A DNA stretch of 64,000 nucleotides, taken from positions 148,306 to 212,305 of the forward strand of contig CAJTZF010000003.1 of NCBI GenBank assembly GCA_910584245.1. The letters run 5' to 3'. Below the pieces are notes generated by a model, which searched no databases, was not told where the DNA came from, and saw only the letters and a program-made list of their open reading frames with translations. Within the stretch, counting starts at the first letter, position 1. Each line of letters begins with the position of its first letter. Source of the DNA: an uncultured Eubacterium sp. (GTDB taxonomy: Bacteria > Bacillota > Clostridia > Lachnospirales > Lachnospiraceae). The translations under genes were made by a program, and so were the position numbers. Positions 24,130-33,886 of this stretch are shown here, one piece after another.

Positions 24130-25824
24130 TTATAATCTCCGATACCGGTTGAGGCATGCAAAAATCTCCTGCCTTCTCGGCATCGCCAGTCCCGTACCCA
24201 CATTTTTCTCTCCGCATATACCCCCAAACCCAAGCTTTTCCAATTTCTCTTCCAGAATATCCACCACCTGGGCCATCGTCCGCCTGCCATCAAATACGTG
24301 CAGCTCCGCATACTTCACAAGGTGAGCAAGCATCGCCAGCTGCTCCGGGTCGGCCAGCTGCTCGACATATCGCAGATCAATCGTTTCCCTGTCAATACTA
24401 ATACCGTCCATCCCCATTGTTTTCATTTTAATCCGGTCACTGCCCGCCAGCTTGCGGTTCTGGCCAAACTTTCTCTCAAAAGAAGGCTGAATGGAAGCCG
24501 GCGCCTCCTCCAGCACAGGAAACTCCTCCGCCTCCTTTTTCGCAAATTCCGTAATATCCGCCGGCACATAATGGTTCATCTGCACAATACAATCCGCCTT
24601 GTGAAAATAACTGCCGGAGCTTCCCGCCACGAGCACCGTGGAAATGCCAAACGTTTCATACAATTCGCGAACCCGTTCGATATACGGTGTAATCGGCTCG
24701 ACATCCCGGTGTACGACGCGCTGCATCAGCTCATCCCGAATCATAAAATTGGTGGCGCTTGTATCCTCATCAATGAGGAACACACGGCTGGCCGCCTCCA
24801 TCGCTTCCATCATATTGGCCGCCTGGGACGTACTTCCGCTGGCGTCCTCGGTACAGAACCGAACCGTATCTTTCCCGTTCGGCAGATTATTTATGAAGAG
24901 GGAAATATCCACATCTTTGACACTTCTTCCATCCTCGGCGCGAAGCTTGACCGCCGTCCGGTCCGTAATCACAAATTCACGCCCGTCCCCGGCAATATGG
25001 TTATAGATTCCGAGCTCCAGCGCTTTCAGCAGCGTCGATTTCCCGTGATAGCCGCCTCCTACAATAAGCGTAACTCCCTGCGGGATTCCCATCCCCCGGA
25101 TCACCCCCCGGTTGGGAAGCGTCAGCTCCACTTCCATAGACGGCGGTGACTGAAATGCCACTGCCTGCTTCATCGGGCGGCTGCTCACGCCAGACTCCCG
25201 GGGCAAAACAGCACCATTCGCCACAAATGCCACCAGACGGCGTTCGGCCAGCATCCGTCGGACCGCATCCTGGTCCTCCGCAAGCTCCGCCGTCTCACGC
25301 AGTTGATCCGCATCCAGCGCCGTATAAAATAAGCTCTTGTTCACACATCTCGGTAATAACTCAAACAAAATCTTTTCAAGCTCCCTGGCATTGATGCTTC
25401 TTCCGTTTGCCGGAAATCCGATTTCCATGCGGACAACGACATCCCCTGTCTCTTTTGCTAACTGACATCCACTCCGCTCCAAAACTTCCTGGCCAGGGTT
25501 GCTAACTGCCATAAGTCCGGACTTTCCAGATCCCTTCGCCTGAAAAGATACTTTGCGGAGCTGTTTTCCCATTTCCCGTAAAAGAGTATCCTCCAGCGCC
25601 GTCTTCTGGCATGGCAGGCGATAAAGCCCCTTCGGAAATGCTGCTTGCTTTCCCTTAATATGAATACTCACTTTGGAAGGGGCAGCAAACGGATCCCCCT
25701 GGACGTGGTCAATGCTCAGTACATAGGACGGAAACTGGTACTCGTCCCTCAACTGCTTATACGCCGGGTAGCTCTTGCGGTCGATCTGGCGCAACATACG
25801 GCTTAAATCCGATGATTGTTTCAT
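24130..25824 (-). CDS. ABC-ATPase-like P-loop protein (PF09818 type)
   Basis: A 564-residue cytosolic ATPase. The N-terminal region has SYPAYKQLRDEYQF and LSIDHVQGDPFAAPSKV, typical of this family. The Walker A is LIVGGGYHGKSTLLKAL near residue 275, and VFLIDEDTSATNF near 370 is the Walker B with catalytic acidic residues. VLVAGSSGSYFHKADCI follows. No transporter partner is nearby, so it is not a transport ATPase in context. The ATG at 25824 has GGGGG upstream; the longer frame is rejected. Its biological role is unknown. Confidence 0.82.
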   Translation of the reverse strand: MKQSSDLSRMLRQIDRKSYPAYKQLRDEYQFPSYVLSIDHVQGDPFAAPSKVSIHIKGKQAAFPKGLYRLPCQKTALEDTLLREMGKQLRKVSFQAKGSGKSGLMAVSNPGQEVLERSGCQLAKETGDVVVRMEIGFPANGRSINARELEKILFELLPRCVNKSLFYTALDADQLRETAELAEDQDAVRRMLAERRLVAFVANGAVLPRESGVSSRPMKQAVAFQSPPSMEVELTLPNRGVIRGMGIPQGVTLIVGGGYHGKSTLLKALELGIYNHIAGDGREFVITDRTAVKLRAEDGRSVKDVDISLFINNLPNGKDTVRFCTEDASGSTSQAANMMEAMEAASRVFLIDEDTSATNFMIRDELMQRVVHRDVEPITPYIERVRELYETFGISTVLVAGSSGSYFHKADCIVQMNHYVPADITEFAKKEAEEFPVLEEAPASIQPSFERKFGQNRKLAGSDRIKMKTMGMDGISIDRETIDLRYVEQLADPEQLAMLAHLVKYAELHVFDGRRTMAQVVDILEEKLEKLGFGGICGEKNVGTGLAMPRRQEIFACLNRYRRL

Positions 25825-25896
25825 ATTTCCCCCATTTCTGCGCTGCTTTTGCGCACCATTAATGTCTGTGACAAGCAACGCTTTTCCTTCTATCTA

Positions 25897-27243
25897 TTAT
25901 TTTATTTCTCTGCCCAAAAAGCCGGCTTCTTCTTCCTGCCGGCGCCTTCTCTTATCCTCGTACATTTTACTGTCGGCCTCTTCTAATAGTTCACTCATCT
26001 GGCCCGCATACTCCGGCTTCCATATAGATCCGAGCGCCATCGGCGCCCTGTTCTCTTCCATATCCTCTTCCAACAGGCGGATCCGGCGCGCTAAATCCTG
26101 CTCCCCGATCCCCTTGCAAATGCCTAAAAACTCATCACCCCCGATGCGGAACAGGGCATAATCCCCAAACTGCCGCTCCAGGCTCTCACAAGCGCGCAGC
26201 AACAACTCGTCCCCCGCCTGATGCCCTTGCGTATCATTGATCTGCTTTAATCCCATTACGTCACAATACAGAATGCCAATGCTCTCACCCGGATCCAGCT
26301 TATTTTCGTATTCTCCTATCGCATGCCGGTTGCCAAGGCCGGTAAGCTGGTCATACATACTCAGCTTTTCCAGACGGTTCACCAATGCCAGACGGTTCAG
26401 CATGGAAACGATAAAATGACCCACGATCCAAAACAGCGTGGAAATGTGATCCAAAAATGCCTTCGGTGGGTTATCCACACCGTAAAAACCGATAATACGT
26501 CCGTTATCCAGCAGCGGACTGACAACCAACGTCTTAATATTCTGCGGTTTTAAATATTCATATGCCAGCGGGTCCTCTTCCCGAATCCCCTCCAAATCCT
26601 TTATAATTATATTTTCATTTTTATGGAACGCTTCGTACCAATGGGACACAACCTCAAACGGTACTTTCTGAAGCGCTTCCTTCTGCGGCGTCACGTTCAT
26701 TCCGCACCACTCAAACGTGTTGTCCAGCGTACCGTCTCCATTATCCTCAAAAATATACACCCTCTCCCCCTCTAAATGCCGCCCCAGGTAGTCGAGAAGC
26801 ACTTCTATGGACTGGTTGGGAACCGGCTCGGCCAATGCCAGGCGCAGCCCCTCATTAATCATACTCTCATTCGTCGTATATTTCTGAATCGTCCTGCGCT
26901 GCTCCTCCTGGACCGTCATATCAATGGCAAGCTCCATGCGGTACTGCCTCGAACCCTCTTCGATCACCGTATCCTTCAACGCAAAATTTTTCCCTATAAA
27001 CGGGTTAAAATACCGCCACTCATGAAATTCCCCGGGCCGCAGACAATCGTTTGTACAGAAATCACACGGTCCCGTCTTGTTCTGCAATACTTCATAGCAC
27101 TTCTTTCCTTTTACCTCATCGAGTGACCGGACCCCGTATGCCTTGCAAGCCTTAGGGTTCATATAAACGATCTGATGTGTATCCATATCTGTCGTGTACA
27201 CAATCTCATCCATGTTCTCAAAAAATTCCCATATTTTTGACAT
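25897..27243 (-). CDS. PAS-(GAF-like)-GGDEF diguanylate cyclase
   Basis: A 448-residue soluble signalling protein. Residues 1-115 form a PAS domain with a cysteine-rich segment KGKKCYEVLQNKTGPCDFC then TNDC, found in many clostridial PAS proteins and possibly metal or redox responsive. Residues about 130-270 look GAF-like (LVVSPLLDNGRIIGFYGVDN). Residues 285-440 are a GGDEF domain with LTGLGNRHAIG and the intact loop RIGGDEFLG. Cyclic-di-GMP synthesis is expected. It lies 47 nt after the symporter gene on the same strand. Confidence 0.87.
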   Translation of the reverse strand: MSKIWEFFENMDEIVYTTDMDTHQIVYMNPKACKAYGVRSLDEVKGKKCYEVLQNKTGPCDFCTNDCLRPGEFHEWRYFNPFIGKNFALKDTVIEEGSRQYRMELAIDMTVQEEQRRTIQKYTTNESMINEGLRLALAEPVPNQSIEVLLDYLGRHLEGERVYIFEDNGDGTLDNTFEWCGMNVTPQKEALQKVPFEVVSHWYEAFHKNENIIIKDLEGIREEDPLAYEYLKPQNIKTLVVSPLLDNGRIIGFYGVDNPPKAFLDHISTLFWIVGHFIVSMLNRLALVNRLEKLSMYDQLTGLGNRHAIGEYENKLDPGESIGILYCDVMGLKQINDTQGHQAGDELLLRACESLERQFGDYALFRIGGDEFLGICKGIGEQDLARRIRLLEEDMEENRAPMALGSIWKPEYAGQMSELLEEADSKMYEDKRRRRQEEEAGFLGREIK

Positions 27244-27290
27244 AATCGCCGTCCCTATCCTTTTCTACGTTTTTCTTATATATTGTATTT

Positions 27291-28838
27291 TTACTTTTTT
27301 TCCTTCGGTAATGCTATCTTTTTATCCACAACCACCTGTTCTTCCAGGCACTCAAAAATACGATTGACTTCCTTCTCCTCCATTTTCGGCGTCAGCCAGC
27401 TGACAACCGGCACGACAACCAGGCCGAGTACCATCGCAATTGCCCCCGCATTAATGGGCGACGCAATATAAGACAAAAACAGGTTGGAAACGGTAACACC
27501 GATACCACATGCGAAACTCGCCCATACGGCCGCCCGCGTCACGCCCTTCCAGTACAGACCATAGAGGAACGGCGCCAGAAACGCGCCCGCCAGCGCCCCC
27601 CAGGAAATTCCCATCAGCTGCGCGATAAACTGCGCAACCGATTTCGGCGGAAAAAGTGCGAGCACAACCGAACAGAGAATAAAAAACACGAGCAGTATCC
27701 GCATACATAAAAGCTGCTTTTTCTCTGTCATCTTTTTAATAATATTATCCTTTAAGAAATCCAATGTCAGCGTCGAACTGGATGTCAGTACGAGAGAGGA
27801 CAGCGTGGACATGGAAGCGGACAGTACGAGGACGATCACAATGCCTACGAGCAGATCCGGCAGTGTGGACAGCATGGATGGAATAATAGCATCGAAAATG
27901 ACACTGCCGTCCGCTTTGTGTATCGCCGCCGTGTCAAACAGCCTGCCAAACCCACCGAGAAAATAGCAGCCGCCGGAAACGATTACGGCAAAAAAAGTAG
28001 AAATAATCGTTCCAGACTGAATGGATTTTTCATCCTTAATCGCATAAAATTTGTGTACCATCTGCGGAAGTCCCCACGTTCCCAGGGATGTCAATATAAC
28101 TACGCCGAGAAGATTCAGGGGATCCGGCCCAAAAAAGGACGTAAACGCCCCCTGCTGCCCCATCGTGACAGCCGCATCACTCTCAAATTCCGAAAGCGCC
28201 CTTACCGCGGCCATAAAACCGCCGCGTCCGTTCAATACCGCCGCAATGACAGCGACAATACCGCCAAGCATTATAATTCCCTGGATAAAATCATTGATGG
28301 CCGTCGCCATATAGCCGCCCAGAATAACATACACGCACGTCAGCACAGCCATAACTATAACACAGACCTCATAGGGAATATCAAAAGCCATGCCAAACAG
28401 CCGCGATAAACCATTGTACACCGATGCCGTATACGGGATGAGAAATACGAATGCGATCGCAGACGCAGCAATCCGAAGGGCGTTGCTGTTATAACGTTTC
28501 CCAAAATAATCGGGCATAGTGGCCGCCGAGAGATGATTCGTCATAATACGGGTACGCCTGCCCAGCACGACCCATGCCAGAAGCGATCCGATCAGAGCAT
28601 TTCCGATCCCGATCCAGGTGGACGCCAATCCGTATTTATAGCCAAACTGTCCGGCATAACCGACGAACACAACTGCCGAAAAATACGAAGTTCCATATGC
28701 AAATGCGGTAAGCCAGGGACCTACGCTCCGGCCTCCCAGCACAAAATCATTGACATTTGTCGCATGCTTTCTGGCATACAGCCCCACTCCTACCATTACC
28801 GCAAAAAATATAATTAAAAAAAACAGTTTAATAAACAA
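27291..28838 (-). CDS. Sodium:solute symporter (SSS family)
   Basis: A 515-residue polytopic protein with about 13 hydrophobic segments. Family features are FVLGGRSVGPWLTAFAYGTS in TM1-2, a sodium-site region SAVVFVGYAGQFGYKYGL, and SASMSTLSSLVLTSSSTLT in the later core. The start is TTG at 28836-28838 with GGAGGAAAAAGG upstream. The substrate is not evident; the genes upstream (amidohydrolase, ACT, iorAB, ligases) suggest an aromatic or organic acid, which is inference only. Confidence 0.88.
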   Translation of the reverse strand: MFIKLFFLIIFFAVMVGVGLYARKHATNVNDFVLGGRSVGPWLTAFAYGTSYFSAVVFVGYAGQFGYKYGLASTWIGIGNALIGSLLAWVVLGRRTRIMTNHLSAATMPDYFGKRYNSNALRIAASAIAFVFLIPYTASVYNGLSRLFGMAFDIPYEVCVIVMAVLTCVYVILGGYMATAINDFIQGIIMLGGIVAVIAAVLNGRGGFMAAVRALSEFESDAAVTMGQQGAFTSFFGPDPLNLLGVVILTSLGTWGLPQMVHKFYAIKDEKSIQSGTIISTFFAVIVSGGCYFLGGFGRLFDTAAIHKADGSVIFDAIIPSMLSTLPDLLVGIVIVLVLSASMSTLSSLVLTSSSTLTLDFLKDNIIKKMTEKKQLLCMRILLVFFILCSVVLALFPPKSVAQFIAQLMGISWGALAGAFLAPFLYGLYWKGVTRAAVWASFACGIGVTVSNLFLSYIASPINAGAIAMVLGLVVVPVVSWLTPKMEEKEVNRIFECLEEQVVVDKKIALPKEKK

Positions 28839-28866
28839 CCTTTTTCCTCCTCTTTACAGGCTTCTT

Positions 28867-29673
28867 CTATTCTCCCAACAATCTCTCCGCGTTTCCGCCA
28901 ATGATTTGATCCAGCTGCTCGCGTGGAACCGGAAGTCCCCTTACATATTCCAGCGACTCTCTCTGCCCGCTCCATGGGCTATCCGTCGCAAACAGCACAT
29001 GCTCCGCACCATGCTTTTCAAGAATGCCCAAAAAGACATCTTTTTCTATAAACCCGAAAATATATGCCGTATCCAAATATACCTTTTCTCCTGCCAGCAG
29101 CTCTTCCACCTCCGCCCACATGCCAAAACCGCCAAAATGGGCAAGAACAAGGTTCTGCGGGTTCACCTCGTCCAGAACCCGGCGGATCCGCTCCACCGTA
29201 CAGCGGACATGATCCGGAAATCCGATATCCACCCCCGCATGTACGACACTGACCAGCCCAAGCTCTGACGCATAATCCACAATACGCATGTACTTTATAT
29301 CATCAAAGTATGTATTCTGGTAATCCGGGTGAAGTTTGATTCCCTTCAGGCCTAAGTCCCGTATCTCGCGCAACATCGCTTTATAATCCGGGGAATCGGG
29401 ATGGATGCCCCCGAACGACAGCAGACGTTTTTCTTTATCTGCATACTTTTCATTCAGACGAACCGCAAAATCATTGACAGAGCGAAACTGCTCCGGTTTC
29501 GTGACAACGGGAAGAACGACAGACAAATCAACATCTGCCTGCCGCATTGATGCCACAAGACTCTCCTCCCTGCCATCCGTAAACGCCTTAACGTTTGCAA
29601 GCTTTTCCAGCTTTTCAATCGTCCTTGCCGCTATTTTCTCCGGAAAAATATGTGTGTGAAAATCTACAACCAT
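28867..29673 (-). CDS. Amidohydrolase-superfamily metal-dependent hydrolase
   Basis: A 268-residue TIM-barrel hydrolase of the amidohydrolase_2/TatD-like type. It opens with VVDFHTHIFPEK (metal-binding HxH). Later histidines are in KGIKLHPDYQ, VVHAGVDIGF and LAHFGGFG, and the final Asp is in LFATDSPWSG. The end reads IIGGNAERLLG as in decarboxylating and lactone-hydrolysing relatives. It could act on a ring-derived acid or a simple amide. It lies 31 nt after the ACT gene. Confidence 0.85.
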   Translation of the reverse strand: MVVDFHTHIFPEKIAARTIEKLEKLANVKAFTDGREESLVASMRQADVDLSVVLPVVTKPEQFRSVNDFAVRLNEKYADKEKRLLSFGGIHPDSPDYKAMLREIRDLGLKGIKLHPDYQNTYFDDIKYMRIVDYASELGLVSVVHAGVDIGFPDHVRCTVERIRRVLDEVNPQNLVLAHFGGFGMWAEVEELLAGEKVYLDTAYIFGFIEKDVFLGILEKHGAEHVLFATDSPWSGQRESLEYVRGLPVPREQLDQIIGGNAERLLGE

Positions 29674-29704
29674 GCTCCTCCATCTCCCATTTCTGTTTGT
29701 CGTT

Positions 29705-30139
29705 TCAGTGGAAGATTCTCAGTATATCTTCCTGGCTGTATAGCTCCACTTCCTGGCTTTTCAACAGCTTGGCCGCCTCATCGCCATTTGAAATCTTGCA
29801 AATAATGGACGCGTCATCTTCCTTATTTGACAGCGCATACATATACTCTACATTCAGTCCAGCTTTACATACCATACTCAAAATCTCCTGTAATCTGCCC
29901 ACCTGGTGGGACAGCTTTACTGCCAGTACATCTGTAAGCATCGCGGCAAATCCCTTTTTCTTCAATGCCGCCTGGCCAGCTTCAGGATTCGTCGTAATCA
30001 GGCGGAGAAGCCCATATTCACTCGTATCCGCCAGACTAAGTGAGATAATGCTGATCTGTTCTTCTTTCATGACATCCAGAACCTCTTCCAGACGCCCCTC
30101 ATGGTTTTCAATAAAAACTGACAACTGTTTTATAAACAT
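29705..30139 (-). CDS. Tandem ACT-domain regulatory protein
   Basis: A 144-residue protein of two ACT units (about 1-70 and 71-144), e.g. KQLSVFIENHEGRLEEVLDV and KLSHQVGRLQEILSMVCKAG. Such small proteins often sit next to phenylacetate-CoA ligase and iorAB genes in anaerobes and probably bind amino acids. No catalytic domain is attached. The ATG has AAGGAG upstream. It lies 33 nt after the first ligase copy. Confidence 0.85.
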   Translation of the reverse strand: MFIKQLSVFIENHEGRLEEVLDVMKEEQISIISLSLADTSEYGLLRLITTNPEAGQAALKKKGFAAMLTDVLAVKLSHQVGRLQEILSMVCKAGLNVEYMYALSNKEDDASIICKISNGDEAAKLLKSQEVELYSQEDILRIFH

Positions 30140-30172
30140 AACATACTCCTTTCTTCCGTCCCATACGGTTAA

Positions 30173-31471
30173 TTATACGAGCTTTCGTTTATCTACCACA
30201 TGCACTGCTTTTCCCATACTGCGCTCCAATGTTTTTGGCTCCACCAGCGTAATTTTTGCCGCGAGGCCGATCGCATTCTGAATCAGGTGCGCAATTTTCT
30301 TCGAGAGGTTTTCCAATTGACGGATCTCATCCGAAAAGAATCCCTCCTCGACCTCTACCTGGATTTCCAGCGTATCCAAATTATTCTTTCGGTCCACGAT
30401 CATGAGGTAATGCGGTGTAATGCCACCCATCTCAAGCAGCGCCGCCTCAATCTGGGAAGGAAATACATTGACACCGCGGATAATGAGCATATCATCCGAG
30501 CGGCCCTGGAAGCGGCTGATTCTCGCCAGCGTCCTGCCGCACTCACATTTGCTGTAGCTGATGCTCGTCAAATCCTTTGTCCGGTAGCGGAGCAGCGGCA
30601 GCCCCTCCTTCGTCAACGTCGTAAATGTCAGTTCCCCGACTTCGCCTTCCGGAAGCGGCTGCAATGTATCGGAATCAATAATCTCCGGCAGGAAATGATC
30701 CTCATATACGTGAAGTCCCTGATGGTATTGGCAGTCACAGGCAACACCCGGTCCCATCACCTCTGAAAGACCGTAAATATCAAAAGCGTTAATATGGAGT
30801 TTGGCCTCAATCTGCTTGCGCATATTTTCTGTCCAAGGCTCCGCCCCGCACACCGCAGCTTTCAGCTTTATGTTCGGAATGTCGCCTGCCTCCTCAAGCA
30901 CTTCTGCGATATGGAGCAGGTACGATGGCGTACAGGCAATAGCGGTGACGCCAAAATCCTTCATCATCGTCGTCAGTTTTTTTGTATTTCCCGTCGACAT
31001 CGGCACGACCATCGCACCCAGCTTCTCAGCGCCGCCGTGGGCTCCCAGCCCTCCTGTAAACAAACCGTAGCCGTAGGCGACCTGGATAATATCATCTCTC
31101 GTAACGCCAGCCTGCGCCAACGCTCTTGCCACGCACTCACTCCAGATTTCCAGATCCCTTCTTGTATATCCGACGACCGTAGCCTTTCCCGTCGTCCCGG
31201 AAGATGCATGAACGCGCACAATCTCTGACTTCGGGACAGCAAACAATCCAAACGGATACGTATCCCGCAAATCGTTCTTTGTCGTATAGGGCAGCTTATG
31301 GAGATCTTCAATACCATTAATATCTCCGGGCTCAATGCCCAGCGCCTGCATTTTCTTTCTGTAAAATTCTACGTTGTGATAGACCCGGTCCACCACCTTA
31401 ACCAGGCGTTTACTCTGCAAAAACTCTAATTCGTCCCTGCTCATGCACTCCTTCGTCTCATTCCAAATCAT
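30173..31471 (-). CDS. Phenylacetate-CoA ligase family protein (distal copy)
   Basis: A 432-residue AMP-forming ligase that links arylacetates to CoA (or runs in reverse from the acyl-CoA). Motifs are [42 protein letters not shown] and [25 protein letters not shown] (in parts). The four-cysteine segment around CDCQYH and SKCECGR is as in PaaK. GGAGGAAG before the ATG at 31471 sets the start. Together with IorAB and the second ligase it suggests conversion of arylpyruvates to arylacetyl-CoA and arylacetate. No oxygenase paa genes are present, so aerobic phenylacetate degradation is not indicated. Confidence 0.9.
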   Translation of the reverse strand: MIWNETKECMSRDELEFLQSKRLVKVVDRVYHNVEFYRKKMQALGIEPGDINGIEDLHKLPYTTKNDLRDTYPFGLFAVPKSEIVRVHASSGTTGKATVVGYTRRDLEIWSECVARALAQAGVTRDDIIQVAYGYGLFTGGLGAHGGAEKLGAMVVPMSTGNTKKLTTMMKDFGVTAIACTPSYLLHIAEVLEEAGDIPNIKLKAAVCGAEPWTENMRKQIEAKLHINAFDIYGLSEVMGPGVACDCQYHQGLHVYEDHFLPEIIDSDTLQPLPEGEVGELTFTTLTKEGLPLLRYRTKDLTSISYSKCECGRTLARISRFQGRSDDMLIIRGVNVFPSQIEAALLEMGGITPHYLMIVDRKNNLDTLEIQVEVEEGFFSDEIRQLENLSKKIAHLIQNAIGLAAKITLVEPKTLERSMGKAVHVVDKRKLV

Positions 31472-31514
31472 CTCTGTACTTCCTCCTGATTCCATTTAAA
31501 CATTTCGCATACGG

Positions 31515-32081
31515 TCAGCTGCGGTACCCAGCTAAAAATGCTTTCTTATTTATATCGACAGTCTTCGGGGGAACTGTCTTCTCTATAACTTCCAGCCATG
31601 CCTGCTCGGAAAAGTCCATATGTCTGGCCGCCATTCCGAGAACAATAATATTAAATACCTTGGAATTTCCAAGCTTCTTCGCTTCCTCCATCGCGTCAAT
31701 CCTGTAAACGGTATGCTCTTTTTCGAGTCCCTCCATAATATTTTCCGGATACTGGGCCACCCCCGTCACGACAGTGATCGGTTCAATCCGCTGTTCATTT
31801 ACTACCAGCGCACCATCTTCCTTTAAAAAGTGCGCGTAACGAAGCGCCTCCAGCTTTTCAAATGCTATGAGTACATCGGCCTGCCCCTCTTCTACAATCG
31901 GCTCCGCCACCTTATCTCCATAGCGCACAAATGTCACCACGCTCCCGCCGCGCTGTGCCATGCCGTGTACCTCAGATAATTTCACGTCGTATCCGGCATC
32001 CAGCGTGATGCCTCCTAAAATGCGGCTAGTCAAAAGCGTGCCCTGACCGCCTACACCTACAATCATTATATTCTTTGTCAT
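31515..32081 (-). CDS. iorB: Indolepyruvate:ferredoxin oxidoreductase beta subunit
   Basis: A 188-residue gamma-type domain of a 2-oxoacid oxidoreductase. The N-terminal motif is IMIVGVGGQGTLLTSRILGG; SEVHGMAQRGGSVVTFVRYG is the typical cofactor-side segment. With IorA it oxidatively decarboxylates arylpyruvates to arylacetyl-CoA with ferredoxin as acceptor. The ATG at 32081 has GAGGG upstream; the ATG four codons before it is less well placed. It follows iorA by 64 nt. Confidence 0.93.
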   Translation of the reverse strand: MTKNIMIVGVGGQGTLLTSRILGGITLDAGYDVKLSEVHGMAQRGGSVVTFVRYGDKVAEPIVEEGQADVLIAFEKLEALRYAHFLKEDGALVVNEQRIEPITVVTGVAQYPENIMEGLEKEHTVYRIDAMEEAKKLGNSKVFNIIVLGMAARHMDFSEQAWLEVIEKTVPPKTVDINKKAFLAGYRS

Positions 32082-32107
32082 GGTTTCCCTCATTTCTGCT
32101 CATTTTT

Positions 32108-32123
32108 GCATACAAATGTATGC
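32108..32123 (-). repeat. Small hairpin between iorA and iorB
   Basis: GCATAC and GTATGC form a 6-bp stem with a 4-nt loop in the 64-nt gap. It may affect mRNA stability or the subunit ratio; no function is shown. Confidence 0.3.
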
Positions 32124-32145
32124 GAACACGTTATCTCCTGATTTT

Positions 32146-33882
32146 TTATGCCTCTACCCGCTCAATTGCGCCAAATTTACAGAGCTGCTCACAGAGGCCG
32201 CATCCATTGCACATCGTCTCGTCTATTGCAATTGTTCCATCCTCTTTTTTAGTCAGTGCGGGACATCCCGGTTTCAGGCACATACCACATTTTTTACACG
32301 CATCGTCCACCGGCCGGCACTTGTAAGGAAATACATTCCCTTTTAAAAGGACGCACGGTGATTTCGTGATAATGACAGATATCGCATCCCGCGCCACCTC
32401 TTCTTTTACAATTTTTTCGAGTTCCTTCGTATCGAAAGCGTTGACCTCCGTCACGTGTTCGATCCCCATCGCCCTGCACAGCTCAAACATATTTATGGCA
32501 GGTACGGTATCGCCCTTCAAGGTTTTCCCTGTCGCCGCGTGGTCCTGGTGCCCCGTCATGCCCGTCGTAGAGTTATCCAAAATCATAACCGTTCCCGTTC
32601 CCTGGTTGTATACCATATTCATCAGGGAATTGACCCCTGTGTGAAGAAAAGTCGAATCACCGATCACGGCTACCCAGTTTTTGATATAATCCCTGCCCTT
32701 TGCCTTCTCCATGCCGTGGAGCGTCGATATGCTGGCTCCCATACAAATCGTCGTATCAATTACATTGAGCGGCGGCACGGCTCCGAGCGTATAGCATCCG
32801 ATATCACCTGCCGCATGGATTCCCAGCCGGTTCAGCACAGAAAATACACTGCGGTGCGGACATCCCGGACAGAGAATCGGCGGTCTTGCCGGAACATCTG
32901 CGGGTTGTTTAAGGCAGACCTCTTGTTTTAACACCCGCTCACGAAGCAAATTCGCTGAATACTCACCCTGTACAGTAAATAGTTCCTTCCCTTCTGCCTG
33001 AATGCCCCATGACTTCACCTGTTCTTCAATAACCGGCTCCAGTTCTTCAAATATGTATAATTTGTCGACTCTGGAAGCAAACTCCTCGATCAGCTTTCTC
33101 GGCAATGGATGTACCATTCCCAGCTTGAGTACCGATGCGTCCGGACAGGCTTCCTTTACATACTGATATGGAATACCGCTTGTAATAAATCCAATTGAAG
33201 TATCATTGTATTCCGCCCGGTTAATGGCAAAACTGCATCCATCCTCTACTAACGCCTTCATTCGTTTCTCTACATAAACATGACGCTTAATGGCATTTAC
33301 CGGCATCATGACAAATTTTCCAGGATTCCTCTTATACGGCTTGTCCGCCACCTCAACGCGGTCTTCCAACGTAACCGTCCCCTGTGAGTGTGCCAGCCGT
33401 GTCGTCGTCCGTACAATAACAGGGGTATCATATTTTTCACTAATCTCATACGCACACTTCACAAAATCTTTCGCCTCCTGGCTGTCCGACGGCTCCAAAA
33501 CAGGCACCATAGCAGCTCTGGCCACGCATCTCGTATCCTGCTCATTTTGCGAGCTGTAAATACCCGGGTCGTCCGCTGCAACGAGCACAAGACCGCCGCC
33601 CACACCTCCATAGGAAATCGTATACAGGGGGTCGCTTGCCACATTGACACCGACATGTTTCATCGAAGCCATCGCCCGCACACCGCTAATAGAAGCACCA
33701 ATCGCTACTTCTGTCGCCACTTTCTCATTTGGTGACCACTCCGCGTAGATCTCATCGTACTGGACAATATTTTCACTGATCTCTGTACTCGGTGTCCCCG
33801 GATATGCCGCAGATACCTTCACACCAGCCTCATATGCTCCTCTTGCAATCGCTTCATTTCCTAACATAATTTTCTTTTCCAC
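32146..33882 (-). CDS. iorA: Indolepyruvate:ferredoxin oxidoreductase alpha subunit
   Basis: A 578-residue thiamine diphosphate and iron-sulfur enzyme. The N-terminal pyrimidine-binding part has AYPGTPSTEIS. The TPP-binding part has CPGCPHRSVF and VIGDSTFLHTGVNSLMNM. The C-terminus carries two 4Fe-4S clusters (CKKCGMCLKPGCP and CNGCGLCEQLCKFGAI). Start is GTG at 33880-33882, giving MEKKIMLGNEAIARGAY as in homologues. It lies 4 nt after the proximal ligase gene. Substrates are expected to be indolepyruvate, phenylpyruvate and 4-hydroxyphenylpyruvate from aromatic amino acids. Confidence 0.95.
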   Translation of the reverse strand: MEKKIMLGNEAIARGAYEAGVKVSAAYPGTPSTEISENIVQYDEIYAEWSPNEKVATEVAIGASISGVRAMASMKHVGVNVASDPLYTISYGGVGGGLVLVAADDPGIYSSQNEQDTRCVARAAMVPVLEPSDSQEAKDFVKCAYEISEKYDTPVIVRTTTRLAHSQGTVTLEDRVEVADKPYKRNPGKFVMMPVNAIKRHVYVEKRMKALVEDGCSFAINRAEYNDTSIGFITSGIPYQYVKEACPDASVLKLGMVHPLPRKLIEEFASRVDKLYIFEELEPVIEEQVKSWGIQAEGKELFTVQGEYSANLLRERVLKQEVCLKQPADVPARPPILCPGCPHRSVFSVLNRLGIHAAGDIGCYTLGAVPPLNVIDTTICMGASISTLHGMEKAKGRDYIKNWVAVIGDSTFLHTGVNSLMNMVYNQGTGTVMILDNSTTGMTGHQDHAATGKTLKGDTVPAINMFELCRAMGIEHVTEVNAFDTKELEKIVKEEVARDAISVIITKSPCVLLKGNVFPYKCRPVDDACKKCGMCLKPGCPALTKKEDGTIAIDETMCNGCGLCEQLCKFGAIERVEA

Positions 33883-33886
33883 AGTA